The translations under genes were made by a program, and so were the position numbers. Shown here piece after piece: positions 7,052 to 14,812 of a DNA stretch of 21,749 nucleotides. The stretch lies in the NCBI GenBank assembly GCA_934663595.1, contig CAKUKM010000035.1, forward strand, positions 1 through 21,749, in the 5' to 3' direction. The first letter of the stretch is position 1, and each line of letters starts with the position of its first letter. This DNA is from an uncultured Clostridia bacterium. GTDB taxonomy: Bacteria; Bacillota; Clostridia; Christensenellales; Aristaeellaceae. The notes beneath the pieces are model-generated. The model was not told the DNA's origin. It saw nothing but the letters and a program-made list of their open reading frames with translations, and searched no databases.

Positions 7052-8095
7052 ATGAAAGTACTGCTGGCTTACGCTCCGGGCGAGCTTCGCGTGGTCGAAA
7101 TGGACAAGCCGAAGCCGGGCCCGCGCGACATTCTGTGCAAGGTGGAACACTGCGGCGTCTGCGCGACGGACGTTGCGATCATGAAGGGCATTCTGAACCT
7201 CGGCGACGGCAACGACCCGATTTACCCGGTGCGCATCGGCCATGAATGGTCGGGCCGCGTGGTTGAGGTGGGCGAAAAGGCGTGGCGCATGAAGGTCGGC
7301 GACGGCGTGATCTCCGATACCGGCTATTTCTGCGGCGAATGTGACATGTGCAAGCGCGGACAGTATCAGTCCTGCCGCAACGGGCGGTCGCTGGGCACGA
7401 TCGGCCATTGCTGGCCGGGCGGATTTGCCGAATACATTTTGATTCCCGAGCGCATGGCCTATAAGGTGCCCGAGAATGTGCCGCTGGAGGAGGCGGCGCT
7501 GATCGAGCCGGCGAGCATCGGCTATTACGGACTCGAGCGCGCGGGCTTTGATCCGCACACGAATCTGCTGATCATCGGCACCGGCCCGATTTCGCTGGGC
7601 GGCATGGCGTGCGCAAAGGCGATGGGCATTGGCAAGACCATCGTGGCCGGCCGCAAGGATGCGAAGCTCGAGGTGGCGAAGAAGCTGGGCGCGGACATCA
7701 CCGTGAATATGACGCGCGAGAATCTGCTCGACGTGGTAATGCGCGAAACCGACGGGCGCGGCATGGATATCGTAATGGATTCCACAGGCGCGCCGGAGCT
7801 GCTGAACGACGCGATGTTCATGCTGCGCGGCAGCGGATCGCTGGTCATTCCGGCGTTCTATGAGCAGGTCTTAAACGGCGTGAAGCTCGATCGCCTGATC
7901 GTGAAGAACTGCACGCTGATCGGCGCGGCGGGCACGCCGAACATGGCCGACAAGATGCTGGCGATGATGGAAACCGGCAGACTGAATCTGCTTCCGATGA
8001 TGACCGACCGCTTCCCGTTCGCCGAGGTCAAGGAGGCGTTTAACGCCGTGACCGCGCGTAACGAGAGCCGCGTAAAAGTGATGGTGGATTTTTAA
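7052..8095 (+). CDS. Zinc-dependent alcohol/polyol dehydrogenase (MDR superfamily)
   Basis: This 347-residue medium-chain dehydrogenase is predicted to oxidise a sugar alcohol or a sugar hydroxyl with NAD(P). The GroES-like half has Cys37 (CGVC), His64-Glu65 in GHEWSG, and Glu152 as likely catalytic-zinc ligands. Structural zinc is bound by Cys94, Cys97, Cys100 and Cys108. The Rossmann half has GTGPISLGG at 176-184. All zinc residues are intact, so it should be active. It resembles sorbitol, threonine and galactitol-phosphate dehydrogenase-like enzymes, but I cannot assign the substrate. AGAGAGG precedes the ATG. Its stop codon is fused directly to the start of the next gene, suggesting coupled translation. 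Confidence 0.92.
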   Translation: MKVLLAYAPGELRVVEMDKPKPGPRDILCKVEHCGVCATDVAIMKGILNLGDGNDPIYPVRIGHEWSGRVVEVGEKAWRMKVGDGVISDTGYFCGECDMCKRGQYQSCRNGRSLGTIGHCWPGGFAEYILIPERMAYKVPENVPLEEAALIEPASIGYYGLERAGFDPHTNLLIIGTGPISLGGMACAKAMGIGKTIVAGRKDAKLEVAKKLGADITVNMTRENLLDVVMRETDGRGMDIVMDSTGAPELLNDAMFMLRGSGSLVIPAFYEQVLNGVKLDRLIVKNCTLIGAAGTPNMADKMLAMMETGRLNLLPMMTDRFPFAEVKEAFNAVTARNESRVKVMVDF

Positions 8096-9178
8096 ATGAT
8101 GAATTGGAAGCCTGATCCCGCGCGCGAGGCGTGTGTGCGCCGCTATGGCAACATGCGCCAGCTGTGCGGGCTGAAGAAATATGTATTTGCCGATGGAAAG
8201 GCCGCGGGCGTGGAAGCTGTGGATGTGGAAACCGGCGGCGGGCTGAGCTTTACGGTGCTGCCCGGCCGCGGCATGGACATTTCGGCGCTGAAATATCGCG
8301 GAATTCCGATTTCGTATCTGTCGAAGGCCGGCGTGACCGCGCCGGGATATCATGACGCGCGCGAGAATCAGTGGCTGAAGAGCTTCTTTGCCGGCATGCT
8401 GACCACGTGCGGCCTGACCAACGCGGGCCCGTCCTGCCGGGACGATATCGGCATGCTCGAGGACGTGCCGTTCGGTCTGCACGGCGATATTTCGAACACC
8501 GGGGCCGACAATGTCTGCACGCGCGAGGAATGGGCGGACGGCGAATACCGCCTGCACGTCTCCGGGCGCGTGGAGGAGGGCCGGCTGCACGGCGAGCACA
8601 TTCAGATGCGGCGCACGATCGAGACGAAGCTCGGCGCGTCGAGCGTGAAAATCACGGACGAGTTCTCCAATCAGGGCGAGCTCGATCAGGCGCTGATGTT
8701 CTTCTATCACATCAACATCGGCCATCCCGTGCTCGGCGAGGGCGCGCGCTTCGCTGCGCCCAGCAAAAAGGTCTGGGCGGAATCGGCGCATGCGAAGGCG
8801 GATATCGCGACGTATGATCGCTGCACGCTTCCGCAGAAGGGCTATATCGAGCAGCAGTTCTTTCATGAAATGGGCGCGGACGCGGACGGCAACACGATCG
8901 TGGCACTGATCAACGATGCGCTTGGGCTGGCGGTATGGCTGAAATACAATGTGCGCGAGCTTCCGTGCATTGCCGAATGGAAGGTACTGCGCGACGCGGA
9001 ATACGTGCTGGCGTTCGAGCCGGGCAATTGTCATCCGATCGGCCGCGACCGGCAGCGCGAGCTGGGGCACGAGATTCTCCGGCCGATGGAGTCGAGAAGC
9101 GCGCATCTGGAAATCGGAATCTGCGACGGCGCGGACGAAATTGCCGCGCTGGAGCGCGAAATCGCCGCAAGGAGGTAA
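8096..9178 (+). CDS. DUF4432 family protein, aldose-1-epimerase-like
   Basis: This 360-residue cytoplasmic protein of the DUF4432 family has the galactose-mutarotase-like beta-sandwich fold. Recognisable stretches are VLPGRGMDI at 54-62, ENQWLKSFFAGMLTTCGL at 90-107, HGDISNT at 129-135, FYHINIGHP at 203-211 and EPG at 308-310. The histidines and the late glutamate sit where mutarotases keep their catalytic pair. The reaction is not known to me; epimerisation or mutarotation of an acyl- or keto-sugar is a reasonable guess. Its ATG follows the dehydrogenase TAA with no gap and no clear ribosome site, so it is probably translated by re-initiation. A second ATG follows immediately at 8099. Confidence 0.88.
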   Translation: MMNWKPDPAREACVRRYGNMRQLCGLKKYVFADGKAAGVEAVDVETGGGLSFTVLPGRGMDISALKYRGIPISYLSKAGVTAPGYHDARENQWLKSFFAGMLTTCGLTNAGPSCRDDIGMLEDVPFGLHGDISNTGADNVCTREEWADGEYRLHVSGRVEEGRLHGEHIQMRRTIETKLGASSVKITDEFSNQGELDQALMFFYHINIGHPVLGEGARFAAPSKKVWAESAHAKADIATYDRCTLPQKGYIEQQFFHEMGADADGNTIVALINDALGLAVWLKYNVRELPCIAEWKVLRDAEYVLAFEPGNCHPIGRDRQRELGHEILRPMESRSAHLEIGICDGADEIAALEREIAARR

Positions 9179-9184
9179 AGCAAA

Positions 9185-10117
9185 ATGGGCAAACCGATCG
9201 TAGTATTTGGGAGCTTCGTCGTGGACCTCACGGGCCGCTGCAAGGGCCTTCCTGTTCCGGGACAGACGCTGCTGGGCAGCTCGTTTAAGATGGGCGCGGG
9301 CGGAAAGGGCTCGAATCAGGCCGTTGCCGCGCATCGCGCGGGCGCGGACGTGACGCTGGTAACGAAGATCGGCCGCGACGTGTTCGGCAATGTCGCCATG
9401 GACTTTTACAAGGGCGAGGGCATGAATACCGGGCACATCCTGTTCGACGACGAAAAGGAAACCGGCATTGCGCTGATCATGGTCGACGAGGTGAGCGCGC
9501 AGAACGAGATTCTGGTCGTGTCCGGCGCGTGCGGAAATATCACGCCCGAGGACGTGGAAAGCTGCCGCGAATTGATTGAAAACGCGTCGATTCTGCTGCT
9601 GCAGCTGGAGGTCAACTTCGATGCATTGTACCGCGTAATCGATATCGCACATGCGGCGGGCGTGAAGATCGTGCTGAATCCCGCGCCGGCGGCCGAAATT
9701 CCGGCCGAGATGCTGAAGAAGATCGATATCGTGACGCCGAATGAAACCGAGGCGCAGGTGCTGACCGGCGTTGAGGTCAAGACGCAGCAGGACGCGGAGC
9801 GCGCGGCGAAGGTGTTCATGGACAAGGGCGTAAAGAACGTCGTGATCACGATGGGTTCGCTGGGCGCGTTTGCGACCGACGGAAAAAAGAGCGAGCTGCT
9901 GCCGCGGCTGAAGGTGGACGCAGTGGATACCACCGGCGCGGGCGACGCGTTCAACGGCGGATTTGTAATGGCGCTGAGCGAGGGCCGCGATCTGTTCGAG
10001 GCGCTTCGCTACGGCAATGCGACCGGCGCGCTGTCGGTCACGAAAAAGGGAACTGCGCCGGCGATGCCCTCGCGCGAGGAAATCGACCGGATGGTGAAGG
10101 AAAACTACAATATTTGA
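9185..10117 (+). CDS. PfkB-family sugar kinase, ribokinase-like (kinase 1)
   Basis: This 310-residue ATP-dependent sugar kinase phosphorylates a sugar hydroxyl. It has the ribokinase N-terminal block with Asp14 and GAGGKGSNQAVAAHRAGA at 38-54, NPAPA at 165-169, the ATP-site TPNETEA at 184-190, and DTTGAGDAFNGGF at 248-260 with Asp254 as catalytic base. All expected features are intact. AAGGAGG lies inside the end of the preceding gene, 8 bases upstream of the ATG. A second, different PfkB kinase lies further down the same operon, so the two probably act on different intermediates. I do not use a gene symbol because ribose itself is not established as substrate. Confidence 0.92.
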   Translation: MGKPIVVFGSFVVDLTGRCKGLPVPGQTLLGSSFKMGAGGKGSNQAVAAHRAGADVTLVTKIGRDVFGNVAMDFYKGEGMNTGHILFDDEKETGIALIMVDEVSAQNEILVVSGACGNITPEDVESCRELIENASILLLQLEVNFDALYRVIDIAHAAGVKIVLNPAPAAEIPAEMLKKIDIVTPNETEAQVLTGVEVKTQQDAERAAKVFMDKGVKNVVITMGSLGAFATDGKKSELLPRLKVDAVDTTGAGDAFNGGFVMALSEGRDLFEALRYGNATGALSVTKKGTAPAMPSREEIDRMVKENYNI

Positions 10118-10136
10118 CGGACTTGAGGTATGCAAA

Positions 10137-12098
10137 ATGAAGAGTATCGTAACGAACGCTGACATGGCTCTGATGGGCCGCATTTTCCGCTATGTTTCTC
10201 CCCAGAAGCTCCCCATCTCCTACGAATACGACGGCCGCGTTTACCACGGCGTTCAGGAGCCCTGCTGCGTGCGCCGCGAGGCGCTGGACGCGAACATGGT
10301 GCGCTACACCGTTTGCGGCAGGATCGACGAAAATCTCGAGGTGCGCGTGGAAGCGACCGAATACAGCGATTTCGCTGCGACGGAATTCCTGGCGTTCTTC
10401 ACCAACCGCGGAAGCGCGGACTCGAAGCGTCTGAAGAACGTGCGCATCGTGGACGGCCTGATCGAGGGCGAGGACGCGGTGCTGATTCACGGCAACGGCG
10501 ACACCTGCCGCGAGAACGGCTATGAATGGGTTCATGACGCGCTGAATGAGAAGGTGACGCTCACGACCGTGGACGGCACGAGCTGCAACGGCGCGTTCCC
10601 GTATTTCCGAATCATGACGAAGGATTTCGGCGTGAACATCGCGGTCGGCTGGCCGGCGACGTGGATCGGCGAGATCGAGCCCGCGGTCGGCGGCGCGCAC
10701 GTGTCGATCGGCCAGGCGCGGTTTGACATGGTGCTGCATCCCGGCGAGACGATGCGCACCCCGCGCGCGAACTTCCTGGCCTTCACGGGCGACGAGACGC
10801 GCGGCATGAACCTCTGGCGCCGCTGGTACATCGCGCACATTCTGCCGCGCGAGAACGGCGAGCCGCTGCCGCCGAAGTGCTGTATGCACACGTTCAACGC
10901 CGGCGGCCATCCGGAATTTACCGGAATTACGACTGAGAATCAGATTTCCGGCATCGATGATTACCTGAACGCCGGCCTGCGCCCGGACGTCTGGTGGATC
11001 GATGCGGGCTGGTATCCCTGCAATTACGATTGGCCGTATATCGGTACGTGGAAGCCGGACCCGGCGCGCCTGCCGCACGGCCTGGGCCCGATCGGCGAAA
11101 AGTGCGACGCCGAGGGCATTCAGCTGTTGCTGTGGTTCGAGCCGGAGCGCGTGCGCGAGGGCACGGAGCTGGCGAACGAGCATCCCGAATGGCTGCTGCG
11201 CCGCACAAAGGAAGACGGCACGCAGGATGAAAACAGCCTGGTCAATCTCGGCGACAAGGCGTGCTGCGACTGGGTGATCGATCGCGTGGATTCGATCATC
11301 AAGGAAGGCCATGTGCGCATTTATCGCCAGGACTTCAACTTTGCGCCCCGCATGCACTGGATTCAGAACGAGGCGGAGGATCGTATCGGCGCGCTGGAGA
11401 ACCTGCACGTTCAGGGCTATCTGCGCTATTGGGACACGCTGATTGAGCGCAATCCGGGCCTGTGGGTGGATTCCTGCGCGAGCGGCGGCCGCCGAAACGA
11501 TCTGGAAACCATGCGCCGCGCGGTGCCGCTGCACTACACCGACGTGGGCTACGGCAATCACCCGATCAAGCAGAAGCAGCATCGCGAGATGTTCGAGTGG
11601 ATTCCGTATTTCCGCGCGCACAACATGAGCTGGGACAATGCCGACGGCAGCTATGGCCACGAGAATCACGATCCGGACGAGTTCGCATACTATGCCGCGA
11701 TGGCGCCGAGCCTGACCGACATGACCGAGCACGACGCGCCAAAGGAAGCGATGGAGCTGGCGGCGAAAATGCAGAAGATCTGGCGCAAGGCGGCCGAGCG
11801 CATGCTGGACGGCGATTACTATCCGCTGACCGAGTGCCGCAAGTCGAACGAGGACTTCTATGCGATGCAGTTCCACAATCCGGACACGGGCCGCGGCTTC
11901 TTCCAGATTCTGAGCAACACCTGCAACCGCAAGAGCGTATTTACCGCGAAGCTGCAGGCAATCGGCGACGGCGTTTACACGCTGACCTCCAGTAAGGACG
12001 GCAGCCGGATGGTCGTGGACGCCGCGCAGCTGCGCGAGGGACTTTCGTTCGAGCTGCCGAGGCGCTCGAGCGTGATCTGGTTCTACGAAAAGGCATAA
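10137..12098 (+). CDS. GH36-like glycoside hydrolase (putative alpha-galactosidase)
   Basis: This 653-residue protein has no signal peptide, so it should act on an imported glycoside in the cytoplasm. The catalytic barrel shows WWIDAGW at 286-292, LLWFEPERV at 331-339, RQDFN at 397-401 with Asp399 as predicted nucleophile, and SCASGGRRNDL at 446-456 with Asp455 as predicted acid/base. This pattern is that of clan GH-D family 36. Canonical GH36 alpha-galactosidases have KWD at the nucleophile and GGGRFD at the acid/base, so this belongs to a divergent subgroup. The released sugar may be galactose or another alpha-linked residue. The N-terminal beta-sandwich occupies about residues 1-230. GAGGT precedes the ATG. 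Confidence 0.85.
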   Translation: MKSIVTNADMALMGRIFRYVSPQKLPISYEYDGRVYHGVQEPCCVRREALDANMVRYTVCGRIDENLEVRVEATEYSDFAATEFLAFFTNRGSADSKRLKNVRIVDGLIEGEDAVLIHGNGDTCRENGYEWVHDALNEKVTLTTVDGTSCNGAFPYFRIMTKDFGVNIAVGWPATWIGEIEPAVGGAHVSIGQARFDMVLHPGETMRTPRANFLAFTGDETRGMNLWRRWYIAHILPRENGEPLPPKCCMHTFNAGGHPEFTGITTENQISGIDDYLNAGLRPDVWWIDAGWYPCNYDWPYIGTWKPDPARLPHGLGPIGEKCDAEGIQLLLWFEPERVREGTELANEHPEWLLRRTKEDGTQDENSLVNLGDKACCDWVIDRVDSIIKEGHVRIYRQDFNFAPRMHWIQNEAEDRIGALENLHVQGYLRYWDTLIERNPGLWVDSCASGGRRNDLETMRRAVPLHYTDVGYGNHPIKQKQHREMFEWIPYFRAHNMSWDNADGSYGHENHDPDEFAYYAAMAPSLTDMTEHDAPKEAMELAAKMQKIWRKAAERMLDGDYYPLTECRKSNEDFYAMQFHNPDTGRGFFQILSNTCNRKSVFTAKLQAIGDGVYTLTSSKDGSRMVVDAAQLREGLSFELPRRSSVIWFYEKA

Positions 12099-12117
12099 CG
12101 AACAGGAGGAGAAGAGC

Positions 12118-12627
12118 ATGAATTATCCGTTGGGAGTCAGGCGCGATGGTTCTTACTACACGCGCATTGAATGGGCGAGCCATACCGAGTCCGATCCGAC
12201 CTTCTGGGTGGTCAATCTGATTCGCGACGATACCGAGCGCAATGGCGGCACGTGGGGCGCGAACACGATGGGCCCGGCGATCGTGGTGCTGAGCTTCTTC
12301 GGCGAGGAGCAGACCGTTTCCCGCATTCGCATTTTCCGGAACGTGGGCCTGGACATCTCGATTCTGGAGGAGCTCGCGAAGACGATCGACATTTACTATT
12401 CCGATACCGACGAGCCGCGCAAGCTGCGCCGCAAGGACGACAAGATCGATTCCGTGGATTGGAAGTTCGTAAAGCGCGTGAATATGGAAAAGGCCGAGGG
12501 CTGGCAGGACATCGAGCTGGAAACGCCGATCAAGGCGAAGTTCCTGCGGTTCGATCTGGTGGAAAACCATGGCACGCCCCCGGAGATTCCGTGGACGGAG
12601 ACCAGCGAAATCAAGATTTACCCGTAA
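12118..12627 (+). CDS. Stand-alone F5/8C-like (discoidin-fold) protein
   Basis: This 169-residue protein without signal peptide or membrane segment looks like a single galactose-binding-like beta-sandwich. The pattern is early aromatic and charged strands (YYTRIEWAS), a central VSRIRIFRNVG strand, a strand IDIYYSDTDEP, WQDIELETPIKAKFLRFDLVEN, and a closing strand SEIKIYP. This succession is typical of F5/8 type C domains, which usually bind carbohydrate as appendages of secreted enzymes. Here the domain is alone, apparently intracellular, and directly after the GH36 gene (19-base gap, AGGAGGA ribosome site). It may be a detached accessory module of that enzyme or a sugar-binding partner. The function is unproven and the fold call is by eye. 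Confidence 0.7.
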   Translation: MNYPLGVRRDGSYYTRIEWASHTESDPTFWVVNLIRDDTERNGGTWGANTMGPAIVVLSFFGEEQTVSRIRIFRNVGLDISILEELAKTIDIYYSDTDEPRKLRRKDDKIDSVDWKFVKRVNMEKAEGWQDIELETPIKAKFLRFDLVENHGTPPEIPWTETSEIKIYP

Positions 12628-12648
12628 TCGACAAAGGAGGCAATTCAA

Positions 12649-13095
12649 ATGGAAAAGAAGAAATGGACTTTTGTAAACGCGGAAAACGTTGTGGGCTATG
12701 TGGACGGCGTGTATACCTCCAAGATGCTCACCGGCGATGAGATGGCGGGCCTGCCGGTCATCAACATCAACGAAGGCACCCTCGAGGCCGGCGGCAAGAC
12801 CGGCGGCGGCGAGCACGACGATACCGAAATCTATTACATCGTCGATTGCGATCCGGACACCTACGTATGGCTCGACGACGATTGCCTGCCCACCAAGCCG
12901 GGCGACATCATCGTGATTCCGCCGCACGTGTTCCACTGGATCGACAATTCCAAGGGCACCAAGCCGTACAAGATCTTCACCTTCTGGCCGCGCCAGGAGC
13001 AGAACGGCATGTTCTTCGTTCGCGAAAAGGCGTGGGGCACCTCGGTAAGGAATGTGGACGACGACTATTGCGCCAAGCGCATGCAGAAGAAATAA
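12649..13095 (+). CDS. Cupin-domain protein
   Basis: This 148-residue single-domain cupin carries motif 1 as GGKTGGGEHDDTEIYYIVD, where the second histidine of the usual H-x-H is replaced by Asp. Motif 2 is PGDIIVIPPHVFHWIDN. Retained His, Glu and His residues could still bind a metal. Such small cupins act as sugar isomerases, epimerases, dioxygenase-like enzymes or ligand sensors. None can be chosen from sequence alone. In a sugar operon an isomerase or epimerase role is the most economical idea (inference). AAAGGAGG precedes the ATG. Its TAA is fused to the next gene's ATG. Confidence 0.85.
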   Translation: MEKKKWTFVNAENVVGYVDGVYTSKMLTGDEMAGLPVININEGTLEAGGKTGGGEHDDTEIYYIVDCDPDTYVWLDDDCLPTKPGDIIVIPPHVFHWIDNSKGTKPYKIFTFWPRQEQNGMFFVREKAWGTSVRNVDDDYCAKRMQKK

Positions 13096-14031
13096 ATGAA
13101 TACCATTGCAATCTTTGGCGATCTGTTGTATGATTGCTTTATCTGGGCAGATCGCCTTCCCCGCGAGGGGGAAACCGTGACCGGAACGGCCAGCGGATTC
13201 TTCGCCAGCGGCAAGGGCGGCAATCAGGCGGCGACGTGCGCGCGGCTCGGCGCGGAGGCGCTGATGCTGGGCAAGGTCGGCTCCGATGAGCGCGGCGCGT
13301 TTTTGCTGCAGACGATGCGCGAAAACGGCGTGAATACCGAGGGCGTCATCGTCTCCGGCGATCAGGCGACGGGCACGGACTGCGTGCTGGTGGCCGCGGA
13401 CGGCAGAAATGCGATCGTGGTTGCGCCGAATGCAAACGCGAGCGTCACGCCCGAAGAGGTGGACGCGATGCGCCCGTACTTTGAGCGCGCGGAGGTTGCG
13501 GTGTTCCAACTGCAGATCAATGCGGACGCGGTGGCGCGCGCGATGCGCCTGGCCCGCGAATGCGGCGCGAAGGTGATTCTGAATCCCGCGCCGGCGTGCG
13601 AAATCCCGGACGAAATGTTCGCCCTGGCCGATTACGTTACGCCCAACGAGACCGAGACGGAGTTCTTCACGAACGTGTATCGCGACGATATGCCGCTTTC
13701 CGAATGGCGCGAGCGCGCGGCGAAGGCGCTGCATGCGCGCGGCGCAAAGCACGTGATCATCACCATGGGCGGCGCGGGCGCGTATTACAGCGGGCCGGAC
13801 GAGGCGTTTATGACGCCGGCGTTCCGGATTTCCGCGGTGGATACCACGGCGGCGGGCGACGCGTTCAACGGCGGGCTCGCGGTGCGGCTCGCGGCGGGCG
13901 ACAGCATTCGCTCGGCAATGCGCTATGCCTCCGCGTGCGGCGCGATTGCCGCAATGCGGCGCGGATCGATGCCGTCGCTGCCCAGTGAGGACGAGGTCAA
14001 CGCTTTTTTGAATGAACATGTGGAGGAATGA
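13096..14031 (+). CDS. PfkB-family sugar kinase (kinase 2)
   Basis: This 311-residue ribokinase-like kinase differs clearly from kinase 1. It has Asp13, ASGKGGNQAATCARLGA at 37-53, NPAPA at 163-167, TPNETETEF at 182-190 and DTTAAGDAFNGG at 249-260 with Asp255 as base. The first glycine of the usual TGAGD anion-hole motif is alanine, a variant also seen in active ribokinases. The start codon abuts the cupin stop without an obvious ribosome site, pointing to translational coupling. The next gene is a DeoC-type aldolase only 3 bases away. A kinase-aldolase pair is the classic last step of deoxysugar breakdown, so this kinase probably makes the aldolase substrate (inference). Confidence 0.9.
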   Translation: MNTIAIFGDLLYDCFIWADRLPREGETVTGTASGFFASGKGGNQAATCARLGAEALMLGKVGSDERGAFLLQTMRENGVNTEGVIVSGDQATGTDCVLVAADGRNAIVVAPNANASVTPEEVDAMRPYFERAEVAVFQLQINADAVARAMRLARECGAKVILNPAPACEIPDEMFALADYVTPNETETEFFTNVYRDDMPLSEWRERAAKALHARGAKHVIITMGGAGAYYSGPDEAFMTPAFRISAVDTTAAGDAFNGGLAVRLAAGDSIRSAMRYASACGAIAAMRRGSMPSLPSEDEVNAFLNEHVEE

Positions 14032-14034
14032 ACT

Positions 14035-14712
14035 ATGAAGATCGCAAGATATCTGGATGCGGCGATTCTGAAGCCGGACATGACGCCCGAGCAGGCTGAG
14101 GCCGCGATCAAGGAATGCATTGCCTATGAAGCGTACACCGTGTGCGTGCGCGGCTGCGACATTGCGCTGGCGAAGAAGCTGTGCGAGGGCACGCAGACGA
14201 AGGTCAGCTGCGTGCTGGATTTCCCCTATGGCTATGGCGGAGCGGCGGCGAAGCGCGAAACCGCGCGCCTGTACAGCGAGATGGGCGTGTTCGAAATCGA
14301 TATGGTCATGAATTACGGCGCGGCGCGCGGCGGCAATTGGGACGTCGTGGAGGAAGAGGTTCGCGGCGTGGTTGAGGAAGCGCACAAGAAGGGCGTCGGC
14401 GTGAAGGTCATCTTCGAAACCAGCCAGCTCACCGACGAGCAGATCCGCCGCGGCACCGAGGTGTGCATCGCTGCGGGCGCGGACTTCGTGAAGACCTCGA
14501 CCGGCTTCAATGGCGGCGGCGCGACGGTCGAGGCCGTCAAGGCCATGCTCGAAACCGCGAACGGCCGCATCAAGGTCAAGCCCTCCGGCGGCATTCGCAA
14601 TTATGAAACCGCGAAGATGTACGTCGATATGGGCGCGTCCCGCCTCGGCTGCGGCTACACCAGCTGCAAGCCCATCTGCGAGGGCGAAGGCGAATCGAAG
14701 GACGCTTATTGA
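14035..14712 (+). CDS. DeoC-type (deoxyribose-phosphate aldolase family) class I aldolase
   Basis: This 225-residue TIM-barrel aldolase forms a Schiff base with its substrate. The three catalytic positions of the family are present: Asp89 in EIDMVMN, Lys153 in DFVKTSTGF, and Lys182 in KPSGGIR (usually KASGGIR). Two deviations stand out. The N-terminal LDHTLLKP motif reads LDAAILKP, and the TSSG/TSAG segment after GASR-G, part of the phosphate site, is replaced by CGYT. It may therefore cleave a substrate other than 2-deoxyribose 5-phosphate, giving a three-carbon phosphate or similar product. It is the last gene of the operon, coupled to kinase 2 and followed by two hairpins. Confidence 0.9.
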   Translation: MKIARYLDAAILKPDMTPEQAEAAIKECIAYEAYTVCVRGCDIALAKKLCEGTQTKVSCVLDFPYGYGGAAAKRETARLYSEMGVFEIDMVMNYGAARGGNWDVVEEEVRGVVEEAHKKGVGVKVIFETSQLTDEQIRRGTEVCIAAGADFVKTSTGFNGGGATVEAVKAMLETANGRIKVKPSGGIRNYETAKMYVDMGASRLGCGYTSCKPICEGEGESKDAY

Positions 14713-14735
14713 TTCGGCGCATGCGCTGATTTCAG

Positions 14736-14762
14736 GCTCGAGAGGGCGTTGCCCCCTCGAGC
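14736..14762. terminator. CTCGAG-type hairpin, copy 2, 3' end of the long operon
   Basis: Arms 14736-14747 and 14751-14762 pair with one A-C mismatch and a 3-base loop, followed by TCTTTG. The left arm shares TCGAGAGGGC with the hairpin at 195-204. It lies 24 bases after the aldolase stop and probably acts with the next hairpin as a tandem terminator. Confidence 0.7.
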
Positions 14763-14771
14763 TCTTTGAAT

Positions 14772-14803
14772 GCCTGCCGGGAAATTTTCCGGCAGGCGCT
14801 TTT
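14772..14803 (+). terminator. Intrinsic terminator after the aldolase gene
   Basis: The perfect 9-bp GC-rich stem 14772-14780/14789-14797 has an 8-base AT loop (partly pairable) and is followed by GCTTTTG. It ends the 14-gene operon just before the promoter at 14813. Confidence 0.75.
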
Positions 14804-14812
14804 GCGCGGCGG

